From the NCBI RefSeq assembly GCF_027497175.1, contig NZ_CP114901.1:5890001-5954000 (forward strand): 64,000 bases of DNA, given 5' to 3'. Positions within the stretch are counted from its first letter, which is position 1, and the number at the start of each line of letters is the position of its first letter. This DNA is from Verrucosispora sp. WMMD573. Its GTDB lineage: Bacteria; Actinomycetota; Actinomycetes; Mycobacteriales; Micromonosporaceae. The position numbers and the translations under genes were made by a program. Positions 43,488 to 51,039 of the stretch are shown here, piece by piece. The notes below the pieces were generated by a model. The model worked only from the letters and a program-made list of their open reading frames with translations. It had not been told where the DNA came from and ran no database searches.

Positions 43488-45254
43488 GTGGAGAACAGCT
43501 CACCACCGCCGTCCGCCAACCGCCGCCGCGCGCGCCAGGATCTGCGCACCGACCCGGGCCGCCCCGACGGGCCGGCGAGCGGCGACAGCCCGGCCGGCAG
43601 CATCCGTACCGGCTCGTCGCCGTTGCCGACCAGCCGGAACGACCCGGCCGCCACCAGCAACGCCGGGCCGACGGGTCACCCCCGTACCCGCAACCGCCGG
43701 CACCGCGCGGCCGACCGCCGCCACCGCGCCGGCATCGCGCCACCCGCGGTCCTGCACCTGGACAACACCGAGACGGCCGGCCGGCCACCGCAGTCCCGGC
43801 CGGGTGTCCGCCGGGCCGTGGTCACCGGCGGGCTGCTCGATCTGGCCGCCGGGAACCGCACTGACGAGGAGGATCTGGCCGGGGCGGCCACCGGGGCCGA
43901 CGACCCGCGGCGCACGGCCAGCCACCGACGTCGTCTCACCCTCGCCGGGCTGGCCCTCACCGCGGTGCTCTCCGCCGTGCTGCTGGTGGCCACGCTGGTC
44001 AACTGGACACCGGACGGGCCGCCGCCACGGGACCTGACAACTGCCGAGCGGGAACGTCTGGCCGTCATGCGGGTGACCAACTACCGCGAGCTGCGCGCCG
44101 GGTTGCATGTCACCGCCGGTGCCGACGCCGCCCGCACCGACCTGCTCGGCTGGGTCGACTGGGCCCGGAGGCTGGCCTATCTCGACGTGGGTGGCCCGGG
44201 CGCGGGCCCGTCGCGCGGTCTGGCCCAGGCCACTCCCACCGTGCTGGTGATCAGGCCCGATCCGGTGGCGGTACCGACGCCGGCCATGCCGCCGCTGGTG
44301 CCACCGGCCGACGGGTGGCGGCTACCCGCCGACCGGCGGCTCGATCCGCTACTCGGGATGATCTTCTCGCTCGCCGCCGACCGACCCGAATCGATGAGCC
44401 GCTGGGCCGGCCGCTGGGTTGGCCGCGAACACCTCAACGGTGAGCCGGTCGACGTGCTGGAGGTGTCGACGCCGGGCGCCGGTCCGTCGGCGAGCCGTGG
44501 ACCCGCCGCCACGGCCGACACCGGCGTCCCGGTCCGCTACTGGCTGGACCGGGCCGGCCGGCTGCACCGGGTACAGACCGACCTCGCCGGAATCGGGCCG
44601 GTCACGGTGGCCGTGAACCGGGCGGACCGGCCGACGTTGCGACCGGTCGAGGCGCTCGGCGGCCGGCCCGGTCTGCCCCGCGCCCTGACCGCCACCGAGC
44701 GGGACCGCTGGCGTCGGCTGCCGGCCCGCCTGCGAGCGGCCGGCGGAGCAACGGCGACCCTGACCATGCCCGTCTCCGCCGCCACCAACCTGCGCGGCAG
44801 CGGTTGGCTCAGCTGGACGTCGGGCAACGCGTACCTCGGCGTCACCGACCTCGACGTGGAGGGTCGACGCACCCTGGTCCGCCATCACGGCCGCAAGGTC
44901 ACCCGGATCGACGGCACCGGCGCGTCCGCGCGTCCGCCGCTGCCGCCACCGGCCGCCGGCTGGCGGGCGGGGCCGCATCGCACGCAGCCGCTCGACCCGC
45001 TGGTGGCCGCCGCGTTACAGGCCGCACAGCGCACCGGCGTCCAGGGCCGTGCGCAACGGGTACGCGGCGACAGCCTCGCCGGCGCCACCGTCGACGTGGT
45101 GCAGGTCGACACGGCCCGAGGGCCGCTGCGTTACTGGGTCGACCGGTCCGGGATGCTGCGCCGGCTGGAACTGCCGACCCGGGCGGGCGCCTGGGCACAG
45201 CTCGACCTGGCCCCGGGCCGGGTACCACGGCTGACACCGCCGAAGCAGCGCTGA
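43488..45254 (+). CDS. Membrane-anchored protein with duplicated extracellular domain, unknown function
   Basis: 588 residues from GTG (an alternative GTG is at 43464). About 145 residues of disordered Arg/Pro/Ser-rich cytoplasmic tail precede one TM segment (LALTAVLSAVLLVATLV, about 152-172). Outside are two related repeats. Repeat 1 has LLGWVDWARRLAYLDVGG, PPADGWRLPADRRLDPLLG, LNGEPVDVLEVSTPG and VRYWLDRAGRLHRVQTDL. Repeat 2 has GSGWLSWTSGNAYLGV, PPAAGWRAGPHRTQPLDPLV, LAGATVDVVQVDTARG and LRYWVDRSGMLRRLELPT. This resembles an LprG/LppX-like half-barrel read-out (ligand-dependent Lys-free lipoproteins), but I cannot assign a family. Confidence 0.75.
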   Translation: MENSSPPPSANRRRARQDLRTDPGRPDGPASGDSPAGSIRTGSSPLPTSRNDPAATSNAGPTGHPRTRNRRHRAADRRHRAGIAPPAVLHLDNTETAGRPPQSRPGVRRAVVTGGLLDLAAGNRTDEEDLAGAATGADDPRRTASHRRRLTLAGLALTAVLSAVLLVATLVNWTPDGPPPRDLTTAERERLAVMRVTNYRELRAGLHVTAGADAARTDLLGWVDWARRLAYLDVGGPGAGPSRGLAQATPTVLVIRPDPVAVPTPAMPPLVPPADGWRLPADRRLDPLLGMIFSLAADRPESMSRWAGRWVGREHLNGEPVDVLEVSTPGAGPSASRGPAATADTGVPVRYWLDRAGRLHRVQTDLAGIGPVTVAVNRADRPTLRPVEALGGRPGLPRALTATERDRWRRLPARLRAAGGATATLTMPVSAATNLRGSGWLSWTSGNAYLGVTDLDVEGRRTLVRHHGRKVTRIDGTGASARPPLPPPAAGWRAGPHRTQPLDPLVAAALQAAQRTGVQGRAQRVRGDSLAGATVDVVQVDTARGPLRYWVDRSGMLRRLELPTRAGAWAQLDLAPGRVPRLTPPKQR

Positions 45255-45274
45255 GCGGGCTACCGGGTACCCGC
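45255..45274. terminator. Small hairpin between convergent genes
   Basis: GCGGG-CTACCGGGTA-CCCGC after the membrane-protein stop and before the coaE stop. Confidence 0.35.
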
Positions 45275-45295
45275 CCAGACGACCTCGGCGAGCCG

Positions 45296-46477
45296 TCAGG
45301 GACGCCAACCGGTGCGTACGGCCCACTCCTCCGCCCGGAGATGCTCCTCGTCGAACCAGGGGTCCTTTGCCGTGGCGTACGTGCCGCTGTCCGGCGCGGA
45401 CGCGGCCAGTTCCCGCTTGAGTACCAGGTACGCGGCCCGCTGGTCGGGATCGGCCCGCAGGTGATCGCGCATCAGCAGGGCGTACCGCCAGCCCGGCGAA
45501 CCGGTCACTCGCACGTGCAGGTGCACCGGGCGGGCCGGATCCGCGCTGCCGTGCAGCCGCTTCGCCCACCGGCCGCTGCCGGCCGGTCGAGGGCTGTCCC
45601 ACCACTCGCCTGGCAGCCGCGGGAAACCGGCGTCGGCCAGCCGCTCGGCCAATGCGCCGTCGGCCTCGGCGAGGGAGGGCACGCTGAGCTGGATGTCGAT
45701 GACGTTCTTGGCGGCCAGGCCGGCGACGGCTGTCGAACCGATGTGATCGATCCGCAGCTCGGCCGGGGCGATGGCGTGCCGGATCCGGTCCGCCAGCCGG
45801 GCGTACTGCCTCGGCCAGGTCGGGTCGGGCTCGGCCAACCTGACCTGATGCAGGCGCACCGCCTGCCGATACCGCACGTTGGCCTCGAACGGCACCAGCC
45901 GGTCGTGCCAGAGCGCGTCGACCGCCTCGTGCAGCTCGTCGAGGGTGCCCTCGTTGGTCAGCAGCACATCCGCCACCGCCGCGCGGCGGGCGTCGTCGGC
46001 CTGGGCGGCGATCCGCCGCTGCGCCTCCGCCCGGCTCATCCCCCGGTCGCGGGCCAGCCGCGCCAGCCGGATGTGCACCCCGGTCTGCACCACGACCACC
46101 AGGTGGTAGGCGGGCGCCAGTCCCACCTCGGCCAGCAACGGGACATCGTTGACCACCACGGCGTCCGACGCGGCGGCGGCGGTCAGTTCGACCGTACGGG
46201 CCCGGACCCGGCCGTGAACGATCGCCTCCAGCCTGCGCCGGGCCGGTTCGTCGGCGAAGACCAGATCACCCAGGGCAGCTCGGTCCAGCGCCCCGTCGGC
46301 GTCCAGCACCCGGTCGGAAAAGGTGGCGACGAGCTCGGCGAGCCCTTCGGTGCCGGGTGCGACGACCTCCCGGGCGAGCAGATCGGCGTCGATGAGCACC
46401 GCGCCCCGCTCGACCAGCCGTGCCGCCACCGCACTCTTGCCCGAACCGATCCCGCCGGTCAACCCCACCCTCAGCAC
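45296..46477 (-). CDS. coaE: Dephospho-CoA kinase fused to GrpB/UPF0157 domain
   Basis: 393 residues. Residues 1-200 are CoaE: P-loop GLTGGIGSGKSAVA, DADLLAREVV, VVNDVPLLAEVGLAP and RRIAAQ; phosphorylates the ribose 3'-OH of dephospho-CoA, the last step of CoA synthesis. From about 215 on is a GrpB-like nucleotidyltransferase-fold domain (IDHIGSTAVAGLAAKNVIDI, HLHVRVTGSPGWRYALLMRD). This fusion is known in actinobacteria, including mycobacteria, where the second domain aids CoaE stability. GTG start at the end of a C-rich tract; no clear ribosome site. It follows rpsA after two hairpins. Confidence 0.94.
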   Translation of the reverse strand: MLRVGLTGGIGSGKSAVAARLVERGAVLIDADLLAREVVAPGTEGLAELVATFSDRVLDADGALDRAALGDLVFADEPARRRLEAIVHGRVRARTVELTAAAASDAVVVNDVPLLAEVGLAPAYHLVVVVQTGVHIRLARLARDRGMSRAEAQRRIAAQADDARRAAVADVLLTNEGTLDELHEAVDALWHDRLVPFEANVRYRQAVRLHQVRLAEPDPTWPRQYARLADRIRHAIAPAELRIDHIGSTAVAGLAAKNVIDIQLSVPSLAEADGALAERLADAGFPRLPGEWWDSPRPAGSGRWAKRLHGSADPARPVHLHVRVTGSPGWRYALLMRDHLRADPDQRAAYLVLKRELAASAPDSGTYATAKDPWFDEEHLRAEEWAVRTGWRP

Positions 46478-46535
46478 GGCACCCAGTCAACCCGATCACC
46501 CCACCCCCGCCAACCCCACCCCCACCCCACCCAGC

Positions 46536-46596
46536 GTTGATCATGAGGTTGACGGCAGTCGTTGATCTTCAAAGTGCCGCCAACCTCATGATCAAC
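46536..46596. repeat. 22-bp inverted repeat in a C-tract/G-tract composite element
   Basis: GTTGATCATGAGGTTGACGGCA (written in two parts: GTTGATCATGAGG and TTGACGGCA) pairs with 46575-46596 with one mismatch; loop 17 nt. C-rich tract 46499-46533 precedes and G-rich tract 46601-46647 follows, the same layout as at 21355-21543. Confidence 0.75.
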
Positions 46597-46647
46597 GGAT
46601 CGAGGAGGGGAGGGGGGTGGGGGTGGGGGTGGGGGCGGGAGTAGGGG

Positions 46648-46694
46648 AAGGGCCCCGGCCCGACCCTGGGTACGGGGGTCGGGGCGGGGCCCTT
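46648..46694 (-). terminator. rpsA: rpsA terminator
   Basis: 19-bp arms beginning AAGGGCCCCG and ending CGGGGCCCTT, one mismatch, 9-nt loop, 69 nt past the rpsA stop on the reverse strand. Confidence 0.7.
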
Positions 46695-46762
46695 CGTTGT
46701 CAGTCGACAGGTCCAGGTCGCGGTGCGGCGTCAGACACGCCGCGACTGGAGGTGCCGCGGAT

Positions 46763-48259
46763 TCACTTGCCGCCGGCGAGCTTCTCCCGCAGTGCGGCGA
46801 GCGCCTCGTCGGTGGCCAGCGTGCCCGCCGGCTCCTCGGCCTGCCGGCTCGGGGCCGCGCTGCTGGTCGAGGTGGTGGTGCCGCCAGCCGTGGGAGCCGG
46901 CTGCGGGTTGGCAGCGGCCTCGGCCTCGGCGGCCCGGGAGGTCTGCACCTGCTTCTGGTGCGCCTCCCAGCGCTGCCGCGCCTCGGCGTACTGGTTCTCC
47001 CAGGTCTCGCGCTGCTTGTCGTACCCCTCGAGCCACTCGCCCGTCTCCGGGTCGAAGCCCTCCGGGTAGATGTAGTTGCCCTCGGTGTCGTAGGTCGCGG
47101 CCATGCCGTAGAGGGTCGGGTCGAAGTGCTCCTCGCCCTCGACGAAGCCCTCGTTTGCCTGCTTGAGCGACAGCGAGATCCGGCGACGCTCCAGGTCGAT
47201 GTCGATGACCTTGACCATGACCTCAGAGCCGACCTGGACGACCTGCTCGGGGATCTCCACGTGCCGCTCGGCCAGCTCGGAGATGTGGACCAGACCCTCG
47301 ATGCCGTCGTCCACCCGGACGAAGGCACCGAACGGCACCAGCTTGGTGACCTTACCCGGCACGATCTGCTGGATGGCGTGGGTGCGGGCGAACTGCCGCC
47401 ACGGGTCCTCCTGGGTCGCCTTCAGCGACAGCGAGACCCGCTCGCGGTCCAGGTCGACGTCCAGGACCTCGACCTCGACCTCCTGGCCCACCTCGACGAC
47501 CTCGGACGGGTGGTCGATGTGCTTCCAGGACAGCTCGGAGACGTGCACCAGGCCGTCCACGCCGCCCAGGTCGACGAACGCGCCGAAGTTGACGATCGAG
47601 GAGACGACGCCCTTGCGGACCTGCCCCTTCTGGAGCTTGTTGAGGAACTCGGTGCGCACCTCGGACTGCGTCTGCTCCAGCCAGGCCCGGCGGGACAGCA
47701 CCACGTTGTTGCGGTTCTTGTCCAGCTCAATGATCTTGGCTTCGAGCTCGCGGCCGACGTACGGCTGCAGGTCGCGCACCCGCCGCATCTCGACCAGGGA
47801 GGCCGGCAGGAAGCCGCGCAGCCCGATGTCGAGGATGAGGCCACCCTTGACCACCTCGATGACGGAACCGCGGACGACCCCGTCCTCGTCCTTGATCTTC
47901 TCGATCGTGCCCCAGGCCCGCTCGTACTGCGCCCGCTTCTTGGAGAGGATCAGCCGGCCCTCCTTGTCCTCCTTCTGGAGGACAAGGGCCTCGATGTGGT
48001 CGCCCACCGAGACGACCTCTGCCGGGTCCACGTCGTGCTTGATCGACAACTCCCGAGAGGGAATGACACCCTCGGTCTTGTAGCCGATGTCGAGCAGGAC
48101 CTCGTCCCGATCGACCTTGACGACGGTGCCTTCGACAATGTCGCCGTCGTTGAAGTACTTGATGGTCTCGTCGATCGCGGCGAGGAAAGCCTCTTCTGAA
48201 CCGAGATCGTCGACGGTGACCTTGGTGGCGCTCGAGGGGGCCTCGATGCTGCTCGTCAT
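46763..48259 (-). CDS. rpsA: 30S ribosomal protein S1
   Basis: 498 residues. Four S1 RNA-binding domains (about 35-105, 123-187, 208-276, 293-361) seen as GDIVEGTVVKVDRDEVLLDI, GSVIEVVKGGLILDIG, GVVSSIVNFGAFVDLGG and GKVTKLVPFGAFVRVDDG, followed by a Gln/Ala/Thr-rich tail typical of actinobacterial S1. Recruits mRNA to the 30S subunit; four-domain S1 is expected in this phylum. ATG chosen by similarity (MTSSIEAPSSATK); the open frame upstream lacks it. A long leader (about 175 nt) is likely. Confidence 0.96.
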   Translation of the reverse strand: MTSSIEAPSSATKVTVDDLGSEEAFLAAIDETIKYFNDGDIVEGTVVKVDRDEVLLDIGYKTEGVIPSRELSIKHDVDPAEVVSVGDHIEALVLQKEDKEGRLILSKKRAQYERAWGTIEKIKDEDGVVRGSVIEVVKGGLILDIGLRGFLPASLVEMRRVRDLQPYVGRELEAKIIELDKNRNNVVLSRRAWLEQTQSEVRTEFLNKLQKGQVRKGVVSSIVNFGAFVDLGGVDGLVHVSELSWKHIDHPSEVVEVGQEVEVEVLDVDLDRERVSLSLKATQEDPWRQFARTHAIQQIVPGKVTKLVPFGAFVRVDDGIEGLVHISELAERHVEIPEQVVQVGSEVMVKVIDIDLERRRISLSLKQANEGFVEGEEHFDPTLYGMAATYDTEGNYIYPEGFDPETGEWLEGYDKQRETWENQYAEARQRWEAHQKQVQTSRAAEAEAAANPQPAPTAGGTTTSTSSAAPSRQAEEPAGTLATDEALAALREKLAGGK

Positions 48260-48437
48260 GTGGGCGGTTGCTCCGGTCGGATGGTGTGTCACAGCAGGCT
48301 GGTGTCGCGGTGACCTGTGCGCGCCAACGGATCCGTCGGCGGGCCCACCTGGATATCGCTGAACGAGATCTTGATGTGACTCCGTCGACCGCGCACCTGC
48401 TCCCTGCCGAGGCACACGATCCGCGAGCGCATCGTCT

Positions 48438-48468
48438 ACCCTACCTGCCGCATTACCACAGCGTGCAA
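48438..48468 (-). promoter_or_regulatory. Candidate rpsA promoter
   Basis: Reverse strand: TTGCAC (48468-48463) and TAGGGT (48443-48438), spacing 19 bp. Confidence 0.4.
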
Positions 48469-48573
48469 GCCCTCCCGTCTACTCATCGGCGCACCAGCCG
48501 CTAAAGCGGAGATTTCGACCAGACACGCCGTGGGTGGCGACGGGCCGCCGCCGGCCCCACCGTCGTGAGGGCC

Positions 48574-48579
48574 TAGCGT
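48574..48579 (+). promoter_or_regulatory. -10 hexamer for leaderless methyltransferase gene
   Basis: TAGCGT ends 6 nt before the GTG. Confidence 0.5.
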
Positions 48580-48585
48580 GGCCTG

Positions 48586-49392
48586 GTGGACGACGCAGAC
48601 CGGGTGATCCGGCGTCGGGTCGGTGACGCCGAGGCACGCACCGCCAACCGGCGCTGGTGGGACGCTGACGCCGACGCCTACCAGGCAGAACACGGCAGCT
48701 TCCTGGGCGACGTGGACTTCGTCTGGTGCCCGGAAGGGCTGCGCGAGGCCGACGCCCGGCTGCTCGGCGAGGTGACCGGACGGCAGGTGCTGGAGGTCGG
48801 CTGCGGCGCTGCGTCCTGCTCCCGCTGGCTGGCCACCCAGGGAGCCCGGCCGGTCGCGGCGGACCTGTCCGCCGGCATGTTGCGGCACGCGACACAGGCC
48901 AACGCCCGCAGCGGGGTACGCGTGCCGCTGGCGCAGGCCGACGCGCTCGCGTTGCCCTTCGCCGACCAGACCTTCGACATCGCCTGCACGGCGTTCGGCG
49001 CGGTCCCGTTCGTCGAGGACTCGGCGGCATTGATGCGCCAGGTGCATCGGGTGCTGCGTCCCGGCGGCCGGTGGGTCTTCTCGGTCACCCACCCGATGCG
49101 CTGGATCTTCCTGGACGATCCCGGGGAGGGTGGGTTGACCGCCGTGCACTCGTACTTCGACACCCGGCCGTACGTGGAGCTGGACGAACACGGCCGGGCC
49201 AGCTACGTCGAGCAGCACCGCACCCTCGGCGACCGGGTACGCGAGCTGGTAGGTGCCGGGTTCCGGCTGCTGGACCTGGTGGAACCGGAGTGGCCGGAGG
49301 GACACGAGGGGACCTGGGGGCAGTGGAGCCCGCTGCGCGGCCGGCTATTTCCCGGCACCGCCATCTTCGTCACCGAGAAACCGGCCCGCTGA
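48586..49392 (+). CDS. Class I SAM-dependent methyltransferase
   Basis: 268 residues. SAM-binding motif I VLEVGCGAASCSRWL, motif II-like VAADLSAGML, motif with ACTAFGAVPFVEDS and post-motif VLRPGGRWVFSVTHPM. Belongs to the UbiE/methyltransferase-11 group of small-molecule methyltransferases. The N-terminal ANRRWWDADADAYQAEHG is shared with a group I know from actinobacterial genomes beside polA/rpsA. Substrate unknown. GTG start with a -10 element 6 nt upstream. Confidence 0.9.
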   Translation: MDDADRVIRRRVGDAEARTANRRWWDADADAYQAEHGSFLGDVDFVWCPEGLREADARLLGEVTGRQVLEVGCGAASCSRWLATQGARPVAADLSAGMLRHATQANARSGVRVPLAQADALALPFADQTFDIACTAFGAVPFVEDSAALMRQVHRVLRPGGRWVFSVTHPMRWIFLDDPGEGGLTAVHSYFDTRPYVELDEHGRASYVEQHRTLGDRVRELVGAGFRLLDLVEPEWPEGHEGTWGQWSPLRGRLFPGTAIFVTEKPAR

Positions 49393-49445
49393 GGAACGAC
49401 GCCGTGCCGGACGGTCAGTGCGACGCCGTCGTCCCCGGGTGGCGT

Positions 49446-49451
49446 TACGCT
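49446..49451 (+). promoter_or_regulatory. -10 hexamer for leaderless Uma2 gene
   Basis: TACGCT ends 6 nt before the ATG. Confidence 0.5.
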
Positions 49452-49457
49452 CACCAC

Positions 49458-50060
49458 ATGAGCGCCGAGCCCATCCCGACATCACCTGGCCCCTGGTGTC
49501 CGGACCCGATGCGGCAGCAGCGTGCGGACTACACGCTGGAGGACCTGCTCGCCCTGCCGGATGACGCCCCCCGCGTCGAACTCGTCGACGGAGTCATCCA
49601 CGTGACACCCTCCCCCACCCTGGGCCATCAGGACATCTCCAGTCTGATGTGGCTGTGGTTGCGATCCCACGCGCCAGCGCACCTGCGTGCCGCCCAGGCG
49701 ATCGGCGTCGGGCTCAGCCACAACACCAGCCGACAACCGGACGTGCTGCTCTGCCGCGCCGGACTGCCCGCCGACCGGTCCCGGCTGCGGCCGGCGGACG
49801 TCGTGCTGGCCGTCGAGGTCGTCTCGCCGGGTACCCGCCGCGTCGACAGGTTCGCCAAGCCGGGCGAGTACGCCGCCGCCGGCATCCCCTTCTACTGGCG
49901 CATCGAGCAGAACCCGGTGCGCGTGTACGCCTACCGCCTCGGCGACCGGATCGGGCCGGGCGGGGAGCGGCAGTACGAACTCGTCGCCGACAGCACGGAA
50001 CTGGTCGAGCTGACCGAACCCTTCGAGATCAAACTTCCGGTCCGCGACCTCACTCCATAG
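49458..50060 (+). CDS. Uma2-family (DUF820) endonuclease-like protein
   Basis: 200 residues. PD-(D/E)xK-type layout: YTLEDLLALPDDAPRVELVDG at the N terminus, then RQPDVLLCR with the catalytic PD, and LAVEVVSPGTRRVDRFAKPGEYAAAG with the E-x-V and the distal Lys, then PFYWRIEQNPVRVYAY. Uma2 genes are common in cyanobacteria and actinobacteria and often multicopy; nuclease activity is predicted only and no role is established. Not part of an operon. Confidence 0.85.
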   Translation: MSAEPIPTSPGPWCPDPMRQQRADYTLEDLLALPDDAPRVELVDGVIHVTPSPTLGHQDISSLMWLWLRSHAPAHLRAAQAIGVGLSHNTSRQPDVLLCRAGLPADRSRLRPADVVLAVEVVSPGTRRVDRFAKPGEYAAAGIPFYWRIEQNPVRVYAYRLGDRIGPGGERQYELVADSTELVELTEPFEIKLPVRDLTP

Positions 50061-50124
50061 CCCCGACCGAGCACGTGACCGGGCGGCGGCGTTTTCACCG
50101 ACGACCCCCGGGTACCCGAACACC

Positions 50125-50343
50125 ATGGCCGACCAGGAGTTCCGCAAGGGCGACCACGTCTCCTGGGCCAGCCACAGCGGCCGGGCCCACGGTGTGGTCA
50201 AGGAGAAGCTGACCGAACGGACCCACGTACGCGGGCACGCGGTGGACGCGTCACCGGAGCAGCCGCAGTACCGCATCCGCAACGACGACTCGGGTCGCGA
50301 TGTGGCCCACCGTCCGGAGGTGCTGCGCCGTGAGCAGTCGTGA
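50125..50343 (+). CDS. DUF2945 (hypervirulence-associated TUDOR-domain) small protein
   Basis: 72 residues. FRKGDHVSWASHSGRAHGVV matches the DUF2945 / HVA1 Tudor-like barrel, followed by QPQYRIRNDDSGRDVAHRPE. It overlaps the next gene by 14 bp and is co-translated with it. Function unknown; the family often sits with DUF3140 and stress genes. Confidence 0.8.
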   Translation: MADQEFRKGDHVSWASHSGRAHGVVKEKLTERTHVRGHAVDASPEQPQYRIRNDDSGRDVAHRPEVLRREQS

Positions 50344-50761
50344 CGACCCGGACCAGACCTACCGGGAGTTCACCGAGGCGGTGAACATGAAACCCGGCGA
50401 GTTGTCCAAGTGGCTGGACACCGACGAGTCCAAGCATGTCGGCTGGCGGAGGAAGGGCAGCGGGGGCGGCGAGACGGTCGGCCACGAGTCCGGCCGGAAG
50501 ATCATCGATCTGTTGCGCCGCAAGCGTGGCCAGCTGACCGAGGCCGACTACAAACACATGCGCAAGGTCGTCGGGTACGTCCGACGGCACATGGCGCAGC
50601 GTCCCAGCGGCGACGTCCGTGACACCCGGTGGCGGTACTCGCTGATGAACTGGGGTCACGACCCGGTCAAGGCCCCGTTGCCACCGCCCGGCGGCCCCTC
50701 CCGCAAGGCCCTCGACCGGCACGGCGCCCCACCCAAGTCCCGCCGAGGCCCCGGCCGCTGA
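50330..50761 (+). CDS. DUF3140 protein
   Basis: 143 residues from a GTG inside the preceding gene, with GGAGG 9 nt upstream. EFTEAVNMKPGELSKWLDTD and GHESGRKIIDLLRRKRGQ and DYKHMRKVVGYVRRHMAQRP fit the DUF3140 family, small basic proteins often paired with DUF2945 and proposed to bind DNA. C-terminal Pro/Gly/Arg-rich tail. The role is unknown; a stress-induced pair is inference. Confidence 0.8.
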   Translation: MSSRDDPDQTYREFTEAVNMKPGELSKWLDTDESKHVGWRRKGSGGGETVGHESGRKIIDLLRRKRGQLTEADYKHMRKVVGYVRRHMAQRPSGDVRDTRWRYSLMNWGHDPVKAPLPPPGGPSRKALDRHGAPPKSRRGPGR

Positions 50762-50816
50762 GCTCCACAACCGTGCACCCACCCGCCAGCACACCAGCAG
50801 GCGACCATTTCGGCGT

Positions 50817-50851
50817 AGTTGCTGTGTCCACCCACCCGCGAGGCAGCAACT
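50817..50851. repeat. Palindrome related to the GATGTTGC repeat family
   Basis: AGTTGCTG (50817-50824) and CAGCAACT (50844-50851), 19-nt loop, in the 278-bp gap after DUF3140. Confidence 0.45.
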
Positions 50852-50925
50852 TGCCCGACACTGCGCGGCGTCAGCGCACGGTCCGTCCGCAGGACCGAGA
50901 CCCGTGTCCCGTGACCACGTCAGGG

Positions 50926-50993
50926 TTTCAGGGCAGCCCGGCCCGTGCAGGGATCAAGCCTGACCGCCCGGAGCGGGTCGGGCTGCCCCGAAA
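50926..50993. terminator. polA / DUF3140 bidirectional terminator
   Basis: TTTCAGGGCAGCCCG (50926-50940) pairs with CGGGCTGCCCCGAAA (50979-50993) with one mismatch, loop 38 nt; 47 nt after the polA stop on the reverse strand. Confidence 0.55.
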
Positions 50994-51039
50994 TCCCGCC
51001 AGGCCAAGGTTGGGCCGCCCCGAAACCCGGCCAAGAGGG

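Larger units (their letters stand above)
48260..48585. other. 326-bp divergent region between rpsA and methyltransferase
   Basis: Holds the probable rpsA promoter (48438-48468), the methyltransferase -10 (48574-48579) and the rpsA leader. No stable hairpin or RNA gene recognised. Confidence 0.5.
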
